Source: Cololabis saira (lineage: Eukaryota; Chordata; Actinopteri; Beloniformes; Belonidae). Taken from it: 64,000 nucleotides of DNA. The translations under genes and the position numbers were made by a program. The DNA lies in the NCBI RefSeq assembly GCF_033807715.1, contig NC_084590.1, forward strand, positions 3,572,501 to 3,636,500, given 5' to 3'. The notes under the pieces were generated by a model that saw only the letters and a program-made list of their open reading frames with translations, had not been told where the DNA came from and did no database searches. Positions 22,800 through 34,109 of the stretch are shown here, piece by piece; the first letter of the stretch is position 1; each line of letters begins with the position of its first letter.

Positions 22800-24735
22800 A
22801 ACGTTTTTATTCAGGGCTGACTACGATGTCGAAATCCCTTCAAAAACAGACTGCGCCACGGAGAAACGCACCGCAAAGACCCAGTACGGACGGAACTCAC
22901 GGTGACAGACAACTGAACGGAACTGACAATGAGCGGAACAACCAGCACACCAACAAATGGTTCGCCAACGGGAAAAATGCTGGTGGCTGGTCAAAGATAA
23001 CAACAACGAGGGGCCTTAAAATCCACCAAGGCAAAAAGAAATGCCTCAGCGAGCTCAGCAAAGGGTCTCGCATTGATCAGTACTTTTTAAGAACTAGGTC
23101 AAATCAGTCGAGTGAAGCCCGGAGGCAGGAGAACCCCCACAGTCCTCAGGGTATCAATACCTCAAATGAAGCTCAGAGTCGCATAGACCCTCCAACAGTC
23201 TCCATCTTGGAGCCTAGCCAGCCACCAGTAGTCTCCAGCTCGGAGCCCAGCCAGTCAGCAGCAGTCTCCATCCCGGACCTCAACCAATCAGCAGCAGGTT
23301 CCAGCACTGAGCCCAACCAGCCTCTGCCTGCAATGGAGAGAAAGATGGAAGGAAGGAAACCTCTGATCCTGTGGCCCAAATCCAACCAGAAGAGTGAGTG
23401 GGAGACCATTGACTCAGACCTGGTCCTTCTTTTAGAACAGCAAAAGGGTCCTGTGTAAAGAAAACTGGACAATATGGGAGCCATCATTTACAGCTACCGC
23501 ACTGACGGATTTGGGGTAAAGCACAAGGCACAGAGGCTGCAGAAAGGCCCTCCAAACCAGTCAAAGTCCAGGAGGCAGCATGAAATTGAAAGCTTGGTGA
23601 AAGAAAGAAGACAGTTGAGAAAGCTGTGGAGAAAGGCTACAGAGATGGAAAGAGAGGGAATTGAAGTTCTGCAGGCTGAAATAAAGCAGGGAAGAACGTA
23701 CAATAACCCTCTTCTTTAGCAATCCCTACAGCTTTGTCAAAGGCCTCTTTGAGCAAGAGAAAAGTGGGAGCCTCAAAGTGCCCATAAAATATCTGGAAGA
23801 GCACCTGAGTAAGACGTACTCTGATGATCGAAAGCATGAACCAGTTACCATCCCAAACGACATGCCACCAATTCATGCACCTGAACACCACATGGACATA
23901 AGACCCCCCACATGGAGCGAGGTGGAGAAGACTGTGAAGCAGGCAAGATCAGCGTCGGCACCTGGGCCCAATGGCATCCCCTATAGGTTGTACAAGAATG
24001 CCCCAGGAGCCCTCAGATACCTGTGGAAGCTGATGAAGGTAGCATGGAAGAAAGGTGTGATCCCGAGAGCATGGCGAAGAGCAGGAGGCATCCTGATCCC
24101 TAAAGAGAAGGATTCATCATCCATAGGCCAGTTTCGTCAGATTAGCCTGCTGAATGTGCAGGGGAAGATTTTCTTTAGTGTCGTTGCCCAAAGACTCTCT
24201 GCATTCCTCCAAAGAAACAACTTTGTTGATACATCAGTGCAAAAAGCCAGGATTCAGGGTTTCTCAGGATGCCTGGAGCATGCCAATATGATATGGCACC
24301 AGATACAAGCTGCAAAAAAGGAACAGAGATGTTGTCTTCCTAGACCTCGTCAACGCCTTTGGGTCGGTCCCTCATAAGACCATGTGGACGGCCTTCAACT
24401 ACTTTGGAGTACCAGGCCACATCACAGATTTGGTCAAGAGCTACTTCTAAGATCTCCAGTTTTGTGTAACATCTGAGGGCAACACCACCGCCTGGCAGCA
24501 TCTGGAAATCGGCATCATGGCGGGCTGCACAATTTCTCCTCTGCCTTTCGTCATGGCAATGGAGTTGGTCATATGGGCATCCCGCTGGGTAGTGGGAGGT
24601 GAGAGGACCAAGAGTGGCCGACGTCTTCCGCCTATTAGAGCCTATATGGACGACATGACCGTCGTAACAACAACAAAACCATGCATGAGGCGCTTGCTGC
24701 AGAAACTCCAGGAAAACATTCAGTGGGCGTGAATG
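22800..24735 (+). mobile_element. Decayed LINE with zinc-finger-like N-terminus, clade uncertain
   Basis: A coding region runs from an ATG at 22826 through RT motifs to about 24732, then changes to unrelated SINE-tail sequence. There is no APE-type endonuclease upstream of the RT. The N-terminal 'TTRGLKIHQGKKKCL' recalls the C2H2-like fingers found in R2/NeSL/HERO-type LINEs, which use a C-terminal restriction-like nuclease. The C-terminal half is missing, so the nuclease cannot be checked. Confidence 0.6.
22826..24732 (+). pseudogene. LINE ORF: finger-like domain plus RT, broken
   Basis: Segment 1 (22826-23458) holds the finger-like motif near residue 60 and a Pro/Ser-rich linker. The same frame continues after one TAA at 23456 to 23719 with 'QHEIESLVKERRQLRKLW'. 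A frameshift/deletion leads to 23778-24377 with 'RSASAPGPNGIPYRLYKN' and 'GQFRQISLLNVQGKIFFSVV' (RT motifs 1-2). Further frameshifts precede 'GIMAGCTISPLPFVMAMEL' and 'IRAYMDDMTVVTTT' (YMDD box at about 24640-24680). At least three disruptions make it inactive. Confidence 0.72.
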
Positions 24736-24779
24736 GACTTCAAACCAGGTTGAAGCCCCTGAATGGCAACCAAGAAGAA

Positions 24780-24905
24780 CCACCTTGGGCCCTTGAGCAA
24801 GGCCCTTAACCCAAATTCCCCTAATTTCTCCCTGGGCAAACTGGTGTGTTTGTTCCCTCAGATGTAAGTCGCTTTGGATAAAAGTGTTGGCTAAATGAAA
24901 GTAGT
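24780..24905 (+). mobile_element. SINE/LINE 3'-domain fragment
   Basis: 'cccttgagcaaggccctta' and 'gtaagtcgctttggataaaa' followed by 'gctaaatga' form the conserved 3' module shared by several fish SINEs and their partner LINEs. The promoter half is absent. Confidence 0.65.
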
Positions 24906-24953
24906 GAAATGAAAGTACTAGTAGTAAGTATAGTATAGTAGTAGGTTGGGGGA

Positions 24954-25312
24954 TAACTACTCGGATAGTAGTAGTAGTAGTAGTAGTAGTAGTAGGAATG
25001 GTGGACAGAAGAGAATCGTATCCACTTCCATGTGCACAGAACTGAATCCATTTTGAATTGAGCTCAATTAAGAGGGACTGATATTATCTATTTTAATTTG
25101 ATTATCTTTTTTTATTAATTTCACTTCGTGGCTTCTTGGGTTCTGTTTATTGTTGTACGGTACTGTGTAAATATTTCCAGTTATGGCATTAAAGTGCTAA
25201 CTGTCCTTAAATCCAACACCCGCTTTTTTATGAGTATTTATTTGTTGTAACCCCTATAGAACCTAGAGTGACGTGAGTGTCTTTCCCCTAAAAGTAGGAT
25301 AGAGGTGCTACA
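24954..25312 (+). repeat. 5' LTR
   Basis: Starts near 'taactactcgg' and a (GTA)n run, then 'gaattgagctcaattaagag', 'ttatggcattaaagtgctaa' and 'aaatccaacacccgcttttt', ending at 'ggatagaggtgctaca'. It matches 27159-27512. The exact left end is uncertain. Confidence 0.8.
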
Positions 25313-25427
25313 CAAATTTGGCAAGCCAACCGAGATGGGTCATTTGGTTGAACAGTTGACATTTTATTGCTTATTGCCAATTATTGGCATTGCTTGCTTC
25401 CAAACTGTAATTGTCACAAGCTAATTT

Positions 25428-25673
25428 ATGGACGTTATTCAGACTGAGACTGTGAAGGTACCTAACTCTGTTTTGGTGGGTGGGCTAACTGGTGAAACAG
25501 TAGACAATGAAGTCTTTGAGTATTTAGGACAAATTGGTCCCATTGAACGGAAAATTAAGGTAACCAGTTCTGAAGCTCACTTTAAAGGCACAGCCATTAT
25601 TGAGTTTAAGTCAGGTGAGCCTCTACAGTTTCTGCAAGACACCTTGCCCTGTAGCAGACCCACTACTAACTGA
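25428..25673 (+). pseudogene. Gag-like N-terminal fragment
   Basis: An 81-codon frame containing 'VPNSVLVGGLTGETVDNEVF' and 'GTAIIEFKSGEPLQFLQ'. This looks like the RRM-like N-terminal part of fish Gypsy gag proteins related to the PNMA/CCHC group. Capsid and zinc knuckle are not visible downstream. Confidence 0.55.
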
Positions 25674-26056
25674 TCTTTCACTAATGACATTCGATGCCTT
25701 TCTGATCTATATGCAGCTGATAGAGGCTTAACTTTGACCCACACTTATTTATTGAGCTGGCCAGAATTCAGGAGTCTACTAGACAACTCCACCCAGTAGT
25801 ACCAACTCTGTCTACGGCTGATCACAACACCCTGTCAGCCATTGAGCCAGCCTCAACCAATCCACACCCCTTCCAAAGTGGTCAAGGATCCAACTTCTTT
25901 CCATGAACATGACTTGCATTCAGTCACTGTAGGTACAGAATCCCTGGATTCACCCAAGAAACAAGCCTTATATGTACCTTCTGAACAACTCACCTTACCA
26001 GTGGCTATCCACCATACAAAAGGGCCAGAAAATCAACTCTCTCTCATTCTGGGTAT

Positions 26057-26494
26057 TTGAACCCCAAGGAACCTTTTGCTGATAGGGTGATACCTGCTTG
26101 TCAAGTTGCATTTGACACAGTTATAGACAAGCTCACTTCTGTGCCTGTCCATGGATTTGCAAATCAAGAACTTCCTTACGTTGTTCACACAGATGCCAGT
26201 ACTTCTGGGGTAGGTACTGTCCTCTACCAGAAGCAGGATGACACAATGCGTATTATAGCCTATGCCAGCAAAGGGCTCTCACTCAGGGAAAGACGCTATC
26301 CTTCTCACAAGCTGGATTTTATAGCACGGAAATGGTCTGTCATGGAAAATTCCATTACTTTCTTTATAGAATTAACTAACAACCCATTAATCTTTGTCCT
26401 GAAGTCTGCCAAACTTGATGTCAGTTACTACTGGCTGGCTGCTCTTTCCACATTTGAGTTCAACATTACATATCGTGCTGGCAAGAGCAACTGA
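26057..26494 (+). pseudogene. Gypsy RNase H-like fragment
   Basis: A 145-codon frame with 'PYVVHTDASTSGVGTVLYQK' (RNase H first Asp), 'IAYASKGLSLRERRYPSHKL' and 'FEFNITYRAGKSN', the usual RNase H order of Gypsy pol. A TGA follows where 'NADGLSR' would be expected (GAGCAACTGAGATGCAGATG), so the frame is broken there. Confidence 0.8.
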
Positions 26495-26558
26495 GATGCA
26501 GATGGTCTTTCTAGACGTCTTCATGATGCTATTCCATATGATAATGAATCCCTTAAAG

Positions 26559-26782
26559 CAGTGTTTCTCAATCCTGGTCCTCGTGGGCCCCTGTCCTGCA
26601 TGACTTAGGTGCTACCCTGCTTCAGCGCACCGTGATACAAGTACCTGTGTCATCAACAGAGTTGTGCAGACCTTGGTGACAAGCTAATGAGGACCATTAA
26701 TTAGAATCAGGTGTGTTGGTGCAGGGAAACATCTAAAACATGCAGGACAGGGGCCCACGAGGACCAGGATTAAGAAACACTG
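26559..26782. mobile_element. hAT miniature element (224 bp) with 8-bp TSD
   Basis: Terminal inverted repeats of about 44 bp begin CAGTGTTTCT[C/T]AATCCTGG, with a perfect 8-bp TSD CCTTAAAG at 26551-26558 and 26783-26790. CAG ends plus an 8-bp TSD define the hAT superfamily. There is no coding capacity. It interrupts the Gypsy-like internal region. Confidence 0.93.
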
Positions 26783-27158
26783 CCTTAAAGAGAGAGAGCA
26801 ATACCGTAGCTTACAGTGATTGCACTATTAAAAAAAGGATTGTTATGATAAATAACTCACTTGTATGTGTAATCATATTTGGTAAGCATATGCAATGTTA
26901 AATTTATAGAAGAGACGCTAACGAGATCTCATGCAGGAATTGTGGAGAACCTTTATAATCTGACGAACTTGCACCTCTTGTGTAGGTTTTTTTTTTTTGT
27001 GTGTGTGGATAGTCTCCACTTCACACATCAGACGATTTAGATGGCGTGCCCAGCCCAGTGATTCCGGGGTTGTCGGATATGTGGTGTGGCCAGCCCTACG
27101 ATCAGCCCAAAGGACATTGGATCAACTCAACATCCCATTCAGATCAGATAAGATACAC

Positions 27159-27512
27159 TAACTACTCGGGTAGTAGTAGTAGTAGTAGAAATAGTAGACA
27201 CCGGTGAGAATTGTATGCACTTGCATGTGCACAGAACTGAATCCATTTTGAATTGAGCTCAATTAAGAGGGACTGATATTATTTTTTATATTATTTGTTC
27301 ATCTTTTTGTATTTAATTTCACTTTGTGGCACCTGGTTCTGTTTATTGTACGGTACATTGTAAGCGTCAAAATATTTCCAATTATGGCATTAAAGTGCTA
27401 ACTGTTCTTAAATCCAACACCCGCTTTTTTATGAATATTTATTTGGTGTGACGCCTGTAGAACCTAGGGTGATGTGAGTGTCTTTCCCTAAAAGTAGGAT
27501 AGAGGTGCTGCA
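27159..27512 (+). repeat. 3' LTR
   Basis: Direct repeat of 24954-25312, ending 'ggatagaggtgctgca', with a shorter (GTA)n run than the 5' copy. Confidence 0.8.
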
Positions 27513-28654
27513 CCTTCTTTTGACAAACCTCCCCTAACCATAACTATAAGTTTCTACACGACAAATGAAGATTGGTCATTAAGATCTTTACATGTGGTGT
27601 TAAATCCTCTTCTGCATTTAACAGGGAGGTATATTTCAAAGTATAGTTCAAATTTTGACAGGACCATATGCCATTTGATGTTACATCAGTTTTTTCTGTA
27701 AACGTGTACTCGGACGAAACTGATTCACCCAATGCACGAATCATAATTTTGATCTGATCTCGACTCCGTGAAGGTACTCAGAGGACAAACACACAATAAT
27801 TTTTCAGTTAATGTTGGGGTACAAAAGGACACCAATGATGTTGGCTTAGAATGGATAGTTTTAGCCCTCAAAGGTACATCTTATGGATTGCGTGTGTGTG
27901 TGTGTTTATTTATTTGTTCTCAGTGTTTTCAATGGAAGTACAAGACCGTGTGCTGTAAATGTCACTCGTCATCAGCCGTGCATGCCCTTGTAGGAAGGGA
28001 AAAGTGCCGATGTTGCAGATCCTAGCCTTTGATTTAGACACGAAAGGCAGGCTGGCAGCAAATGTACTGAGGCATGAAGGTAAATTCCCATAATTCACAG
28101 CTGAAAGGTTAGCCAGTGGTGCACTTTACTCCCCCCATGTTAGTCACTAACAAATGTCACCCGATTGAAATGAGCACATTTATACATTTTGTGTGTGTGT
28201 GTCTGTGTTTGCTGGTACAGCTCTAAAACTGATGTACTGTGTTTTGTCAGAGAACCTCATATAGAGTAAATCAACAGTGCTGGTCTGCATCAGCACAGAT
28301 GTCACTCTGTGACGGCCTAGGTCAGCCAGTTCATGAACACTACCAAGGGATGCAAGAGTGTTACATGTTCTTCACAGATGAAGTTGTTGGAATACTACTG
28401 AACAAGAGTACCCTCTGAAGAGTATCAAATATGTGCACTCTGAAATGATTTTCCAAAATGTGCATTGTCCACATTATTCGCAACTAGTATTTAGTAAGAA
28501 AGAATTATGACATTTTAAGAGATAGATATAACTTAATTTATTCCTGTTATTATGTTAAAAAATTAAAATTTCCCTTTTGTTTTAATAATATGAAATATTA
28601 GCACTCTCAGTTTAACTGCCCTGTTGAGCAGGAATACCAGACCTCTAGAATACA
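27513..28654. other. Unclassified, no gene seen
   Basis: AT-rich with a short (GT)n at about 27889-27905 and another at about 28190. An 85-codon plus frame (27768-28025) ends in a Cys-rich stretch with no recognisable domain. Confidence 0.4.
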
Positions 28655-28730
28655 AGAATAAAACTTTATTAATCGCCCAGAGGAGAAATTTGCTTGTGCA
28701 GCAGCAAACATACACACTCTCAACTATTTT
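28655..28730 (-). mobile_element. LINE 3'-end fragment
   Basis: 'aataaaactttattaatcgc' and 'gagaaatttgcttgtgcag' resemble the complement of the common Rex1/L2-type 3' end. No coding part is attached. Confidence 0.45.
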
Positions 28731-29480
28731 ACAAAAAACATACTTAATTTGTAAATTAAGCACTGTAATGTTATGTAAATCATAAGGTGCTGGAAAGCAA
28801 AGTAAATATGACGGCTCAGGGATGACGAGACAGGCACAGGTCCTGGAACATAAACAGAAACGTGCTGAAAACAACATGCAAATGCCAACCTGCCACTCTG
28901 TGGGACTTACAACCCTCAATTTCAAATTATATACATGGTATCCATGGTATACAGTATATGTTATGACAATAATTTACAATTATTTTAGGCTATACCCAGC
29001 ACAGGCAAATGCCCACATCAACACAAGTGGGTCTTACAGTATACAGTCAGCAATTAAGTCTCAACATGTTTAAAAAAAAAAGAAAAAGGAAAAATTAAAT
29101 AAAAGAGCTTTTATCACCATTTTATAGACCAAAATCCGAACAGATTGTTTATATTTATTCACTTTTTCTATCAGTAGCAGCTAATTATCAGCAGCTTCTC
29201 AACTGTGAGCATATGTGTGCAGTTTATGCATAGGTGTAGCCTGAGTGAGTGTATGACTCGCAACCAGACTTTTGGTCCCAGTCTGGCACTGGTGCAGACT
29301 TCGAACTATATGATATTTTTTTACATCGTGTTGATAGGCCTACTAAAACCAAAGTTATGATGACTAAAATACGGCATGTTTTTTCTGCACATTGCCATCA
29401 TGTTTAGATCAGGAATAAACGTGAAAACGAGACGTTTCTTGGGAAAGAACTGAAGAACGCAAGAGAAAACACACATGCGC
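28731..29480. other. Unclassified, no gene seen
   Basis: AT-rich and without recognisable motifs; it ends at a (CA)n run immediately upstream of the CpG island. Confidence 0.45.
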
Positions 29481-29514
29481 GCACACAAACACACACACAC
29501 ACACACACACACAG
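29481..29514. repeat. Short (AC)n microsatellite
   Basis: About 17 AC dinucleotides. Confidence 0.9.
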
Positions 29515-29599
29515 TTCACAAAAACATGACATCCCCTGATCTATTGGTGGAAAAATGCACCTAATCAACTAATGAAAAAATTTTTGGACCACGTCCAGT

Positions 29600-30370
29600 T
29601 GGCCGCCTTGTCAGAAACTACAAAGACCAGCATGCCCTGCGTGGGGGGATGGCGCCTAAAGCGGCGCGCACCCAATCACATGCCAGGGGCTGGTGACGTC
29701 CTCACAGCCCGCGGAGCGCAAATCCCCACTCCCCGTCCTCGCTCGCGCTCTCTCCCTCAGCCAGCGGACGGAACAGACGTTCCTGCCGACGGTGCAGCCG
29801 CTGCCCCATCTACACATTTCTTTCCTGAGAGCTTGGGCGAGGAGGGAGCCATTCAGGACCTGCATTAACAGGCCGGGCGTAAGATCCGATACCAGAGCGC
29901 TGCGCTCTTGACTCTCTCTGTCCGCTAACTCCTTTCTTTCCTCCGAGCACTTTCCCACACCAGGGACCGTGCCGTCCAGGACGACCGCCCCGGGAGCCAG
30001 AACCCGCCGTAGAAGCTCCAGCCTTGGACCCGCGAACCCCTCCCGCAGCCCGGCGACACAAACGGGACGAGCCGACGTTCCGAGGGAAGGAACCAGCCCC
30101 CCGTGCGCAGCGAGGCCGCGTGTTGAGGCCGCGGTCAGGACACAGAGCCGGCGTGAGGCGCCGCTGCAGCAACGGTTGCCCTTTTCTTTTTGAAGTTAGG
30201 AGCAGGAGAGAGACTGAGGAACCGCTCGCTATCGGAGGATCCCCGCCAGAAGCGATAGGCGGTGGGATGAAAGCTGAACCGAAACTCTCCGACACCGGGA
30301 ACCCCCGGCAGGAACCTGATCACCACCGGCAGAGCCCGCAGCCCAGATCCTGATTCCGACGACGCGTGAG
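29600..30370 (+). promoter_or_regulatory. CpG island: putative host promoter and untranslated first exon
   Basis: GC-rich and dense in CpG, unlike everything around it except transposon interiors. It contains a CCAAT box (CCCAATCACATG, about 29668) and a CRE-like TGACGTCC (about 29693). A GC-rich, poorly coding transcribed-looking stretch follows, with a possible splice donor GTGAGG at 30366. An ATG at 30267 opens only 28 codons. No TATA box is seen. Orientation is inferred from the motif order and donor; the gene's identity is unknown, and coding exons, if any, lie outside or far downstream. Confidence 0.5.
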
Positions 30371-30829
30371 GCTGTGTTTGGGCGATTAGTTCACTTAGAG
30401 CGTTTCAGAGCCAAATCTGTGTTCAGAGTTGAGATTACCGCATACATCATCATCATTGTTATCATTATTGTGTTCGTTATTTTGTGGCGACATTTTCCGC
30501 CAGTTACTCACGTTTTAAAACGCTGTGTTTGTCATCCGATTGCACGTGGCGAGGGCGCTGCCATCTTTAAACACCGCAGCCATCTTTGGCAGCCACGTTG
30601 TTTGAACCGTAGATGTTCGTTGATATCATGTTTAATATTGCGTTTGATTTCTTTTACAATCCATGCATTTAAGTTTCATTTTATTGTTGTTGTTTTTCTT
30701 GTTAGTTGATGCTTGATGAGGTATTGCTTTACATCTGCTTTAGTACCCATATGTAAATAAATTCTGATTGATTTTAATGAGTTGTTTGTGTTGTTTCATA
30801 CAAAATTTTGGTCACAATGGCTGTTTGAC
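30371..30829 (+). other. Putative start of intron 1, with two YY1-like motifs
   Basis: GC content falls quickly after 30370. GCCATCTTT occurs twice, 19 bp apart (30560 and 30579), matching the YY1 core, which is often placed just downstream of CpG-island start sites. Confidence 0.4.
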
Positions 30830-31105
30830 AGAGCTAGTGCCGAACCGCACGCCTTCAACATTATTCACCAGTAATGACAGCTCTTACTGTGTCCTGGTGG
30901 AATAATATCTATTTTTGAGACTGATTTCTGCTGTTAAGTTATAATTTTTCCTGGTTAAATCCAGGTGGTGCCCCACGAGGATTATATCATTTTGATAATT
31001 CAATTTGATAGTCGACTTTATTAATTATTAATAATTGTTGAATAAAATTATTAATAACCCACTGATAACTGGACAGCTGAGCTAACCTATTGCACAACAA
31101 AATGA
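30830..31105 (+). mobile_element. Retrovirus-like LTR fragment (5' side)
   Basis: Shares an ordered set of motifs with 2690-2965 and, inverted, with 19412-19500 (see 'caggtggtgcccc', 'cattttgataatt', 'attattaataaccc'). It precedes pol-like remnants at 31.6 kb, consistent with a 5' LTR of an internally deleted element. No intact primer-binding site is recognised. Confidence 0.5.
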
Positions 31106-32106
31106 TACGGCAAGCCCAGCATTTTGTTGCTGAGGAAAATTGTAAAGAAAGTAAAGAATACAAGTTTTAAAACAGTGCCTGGAGCTGGATAAACTGTGAA
31201 GAGATGCTGAAAATGTTAGGACTGTGATTTGAACATCTGTCTGACAAGAAACATTTTTTTTATGTAGCAGAAATTAGCCCCTCGTACATTGGCGGATTCT
31301 CCACATTTAAAGAAAATGTAATTACGATTTAAAGAAAAACACATTTAGCCACATTTAGTGTGTGTGTGTGTGTGTGTGTGCGTGTGCGCGTGCGTGTTTG
31401 TGTGTGTTTTAAGAGTGATGTGTGATATAACATCCGCTATGCATTCATGAAGCGCTTGAAGTTGAAACTCAGACCTTACCCGACAACAAAAAAATTCTAT
31501 TTTCTGGATTGGAGTTGGTAACTCCAGAAAGCTGCCAGAAAGCTGCTCTCAGCTGAGAGCTCAGCGCACAGTAGCGTACCTTGACTCGAAATCCCATGTG
31601 TGGCGTGAACTTGTTGAAATAGACTCCATCAAAAGTAAAATGTACTGTCTTGTGGTTGTGGACATGATTTCAAAGTGGCTTGAAGCTTTTCCAGCCAGAA
31701 ATGCAGACTGCAGCACAGTGGCTAATGCCCTGCTGACAGAAATCACTCAAGATGCGGAATTCCTGGAAGGATTTGCAACAACAACAGTACCCATTTTGTG
31801 AATAAAGCCCTCGCAGAGGTGAGTCAAAGGTTGGGGTTTCAGCTGAAACCCCACTGTTCTTACTGTCCTGAGTCAGAAGGAGCAGTGGAGAGAGAAATGG
31901 TTCACTAAAGTATAAATTGGTCAAATGATGTGGGTAAAGTCTCCCATGGACAAAGGCGCTACCATTAGTCCTGATATGTGCATGCATAAACGGACTAAAA
32001 CTAACTTAAGTCTATTTGAAATTTTGTTTGGACGACCACCCACTGGAATTGAACCCCCAAAGTAGAGAGCTTTCTCCACTGACATGTGTGATAGTGAAAT
32101 GATTGT

Positions 32107-33392
32107 CCATCCATCCATCGTCCGCCGCTTATCTGTTCCCGGGTCGCGGGGGCAGCAGTCTCAACAGAGATGCCCAGACTTCCTTCACCCCAGACACTTC
32201 CTCCAGCTCTTCCAAGGGGAGTCCGAGACGTCCCCAGGGCAGATGAGAGACATAGTCTCTCCAGCGTGTCCTGGGTCTTCCCCGGGGTCTCCTCCCGGTG
32301 GGACATGCCTGGAACACCTCCCTAGGGAGGCGTCCAGGAGGATCCGATACAGATGCCAGAGACACCTCAGCTGACTCCTCTCAATGTGAAGGAGCAGTGA
32401 CTCCGAGCTCCTCCCGGGTGACTGAACTCCTCAACCTATCTCTAAGGGAGCGTCCAGCCACCCTGCGGAGGAAACTCATCTCGGCCGCTTGTATCCGCGA
32501 TCTCGTGCTTTCGGTCACTACCCAAAGTTCATGACCATAGGTGAGGGTAGGTGCGTAGATTGACCGGTAAATCGAGAGCTTCGCCTTTCGACTAAGCTCC
32601 TTCTTCACCACGATGGTCCGGTACATCGACCGCATAACTGCGGACGCTGCACCGATTCGTCTGTCAATCTCACGCTCCATCGTTCCCTCACTCGTGAACA
32701 AGACCCCGAGATTCTTGAACTCCTCCACCTGAGGCAGGACTTCTCCACCCACCCGGAGAAGGCACGCCACCCTTTCCCGGTGGAGAACCATGGCCTCGGT
32801 TTTGGAGGTGCTGATTCTCATCCCTGCCGCATCGCACTCGGCCTCAAACCGCCCCAACACATGCTGAAGGTCCTGGTCCGATGAAGCCAACAGGACAACG
32901 TCATCTGCAAAAAGCAGAAACAAAATCCTGTGGTTCCCAAACCGGATCCCCTCCGGCCCCTGACTGCGCCTACAAATCCTGTCCGTAAAAATTATGAACA
33001 GGACCGGTGACAAAGGGCAGCCCTGCCGGAATCCAACATGCACCGCGAACAAGTCTGATCTACTGCCGGCAATGCGAACCAGACTCCTGCTTCGATCATA
33101 CAGAGACCGGACAGCCCTTAGTAGAAAGCCCCGGACTCCATACTCACCAAGCGCCCCCCACAGAATGGCACGAGGGACACAGTCAAATGCCTTCTCCAGA
33201 TCCACAAAACACATGTAGACTGGTTGGGCAAATTCCCATGAACCCTCGAGCACCCTGCAAAGGGTGTAGAGCTGGTCCAATGTTCCGCGACCTGGACGAA
33301 AACCGCATTGTTCCTCCTGAATCCGAGGTTCAACTATCGGCCGTATTCTCCTCTCCAGTACCTTGGCGTAGACTTTCCCGGGGAGGCTGAGA
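32107..33392 (-). mobile_element. Rex3-like (RTE clade) LINE, 5' truncated, 14-bp TSD
   Basis: The TSD AGTGAAATGATTGT is exact at 32093-32106 and 33393-33406. The 3' end on minus is the (GGAT)n tail (TCCATCCATCC on plus at 32106). The single frame 33280-32381 is open for 299 codons, with 'VDLEKAFDCVPRAILWGAL', 'VGFRQGCPLSPVLFIIF' and 'LLFADDVVLLASSDQDL' (FADD box), then 'SKTEAMVLHRERVAC'. Only the C-terminal RT half is present. The open frame and clean TSD point to a fairly young insertion. Confidence 0.9.
32381..33280 (-). pseudogene. Rex3-like reverse transcriptase, C-terminal half
   Basis: Open for 299 codons; the 5' truncation removed the endonuclease and RT motifs before motif A. Catalytic aspartates in 'FVDLEKAFD' and 'FADD' are intact. 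It encodes no complete protein. Confidence 0.85.
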
Positions 33393-34109
33393 AGTGAAAT
33401 GATTGTGTATTGTCAAAATCTGTCCAAAGCCTTATCATAGGTGCAGACTGCAGTCAAAGGTGGCCCTACCAGGACCAGCTGTGGGCTCCTTACATCCTTT
33501 TTGGCCTGGCAACTGGATCCTAGTGAAGGAATTCTGAAGGAAGAAGGAAGCCACCGCTTGGAAATCCAAGCGGTGGCAAGGTCCATTCGAGATACTCCTC
33601 ACCATCCATACAACTAAATATTCCAGTAAAGGGCCATCTGGATCCATACAAGGCATTGCAGATGCTGCTCTTCGAGAGGATAAGGTAACTACTGAACTAA
33701 GAGTATTTTTTGATGCATCATCACACAAAGAGGGCTGCCCATCCCTAAATGACAAACCTCAACCAAAGATGCAGTTAGGTTCTTGTGGCTACATGGACAT
33801 GTAAAGACTGTGAAAATGAGCTGCACATCATGAGAATGAGTAGAGTGGTATTCAGAGTCTCACCCAGCCCATTCCTGTTAGCTGCAACAATAAGAAAACA
33901 TATCAAACAGTACGAAACATCAGGCAAGGACAGCGGAGACACAGAGAGTCCCTCTACATGGATGACTTTATCTCCAGCTCAGCAGATGTGAGGGCGGAAA
34001 GGGGTGACTTTTGTGTTCTAAAATAACTTTTAGACATTGTGAAGCACAAAGAAAACACAAAGAGGAATGTGCTACAGACCTCAGCTCAGATCTTTGATCC
34101 GATTGGTTT

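Larger units (their letters stand above)
24954..27512 (+). mobile_element. Internally deleted Gypsy-like LTR retrotransposon
   Basis: Two direct terminal repeats flank about 1.85 kb containing a gag-like frame and an RNase H-like frame. Protease, most of RT and integrase are missing. A hAT miniature element sits at 26559-26782. The LTRs differ by many substitutions and indels, so the copy is old. Confidence 0.82.
31580..33620 (+). pseudogene. Endogenous retrovirus-like integrase remnant, split by Rex3
   Basis: The plus-strand part at 31600-32092 shows an integrase-core-like 'VVVDMISKWLEAFPARN' and, frameshifted downstream, a segment with 'CSYCPESEG'. After the Rex3 insertion, 33407-33615 carries a C-terminal segment with the basic 'KSKRWQGPFE' motif typical of retroviral integrase tails. 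Several frameshifts and stops are present. RT, protease, gag and env are absent. It is a dead remnant with no coding potential. Confidence 0.65.

Noticed and set aside
29810..30353. Open frames of 109-161 codons in the CpG island
   Set aside because: GC-driven frames in several phases on both strands with no domain; more likely untranslated first-exon sequence.
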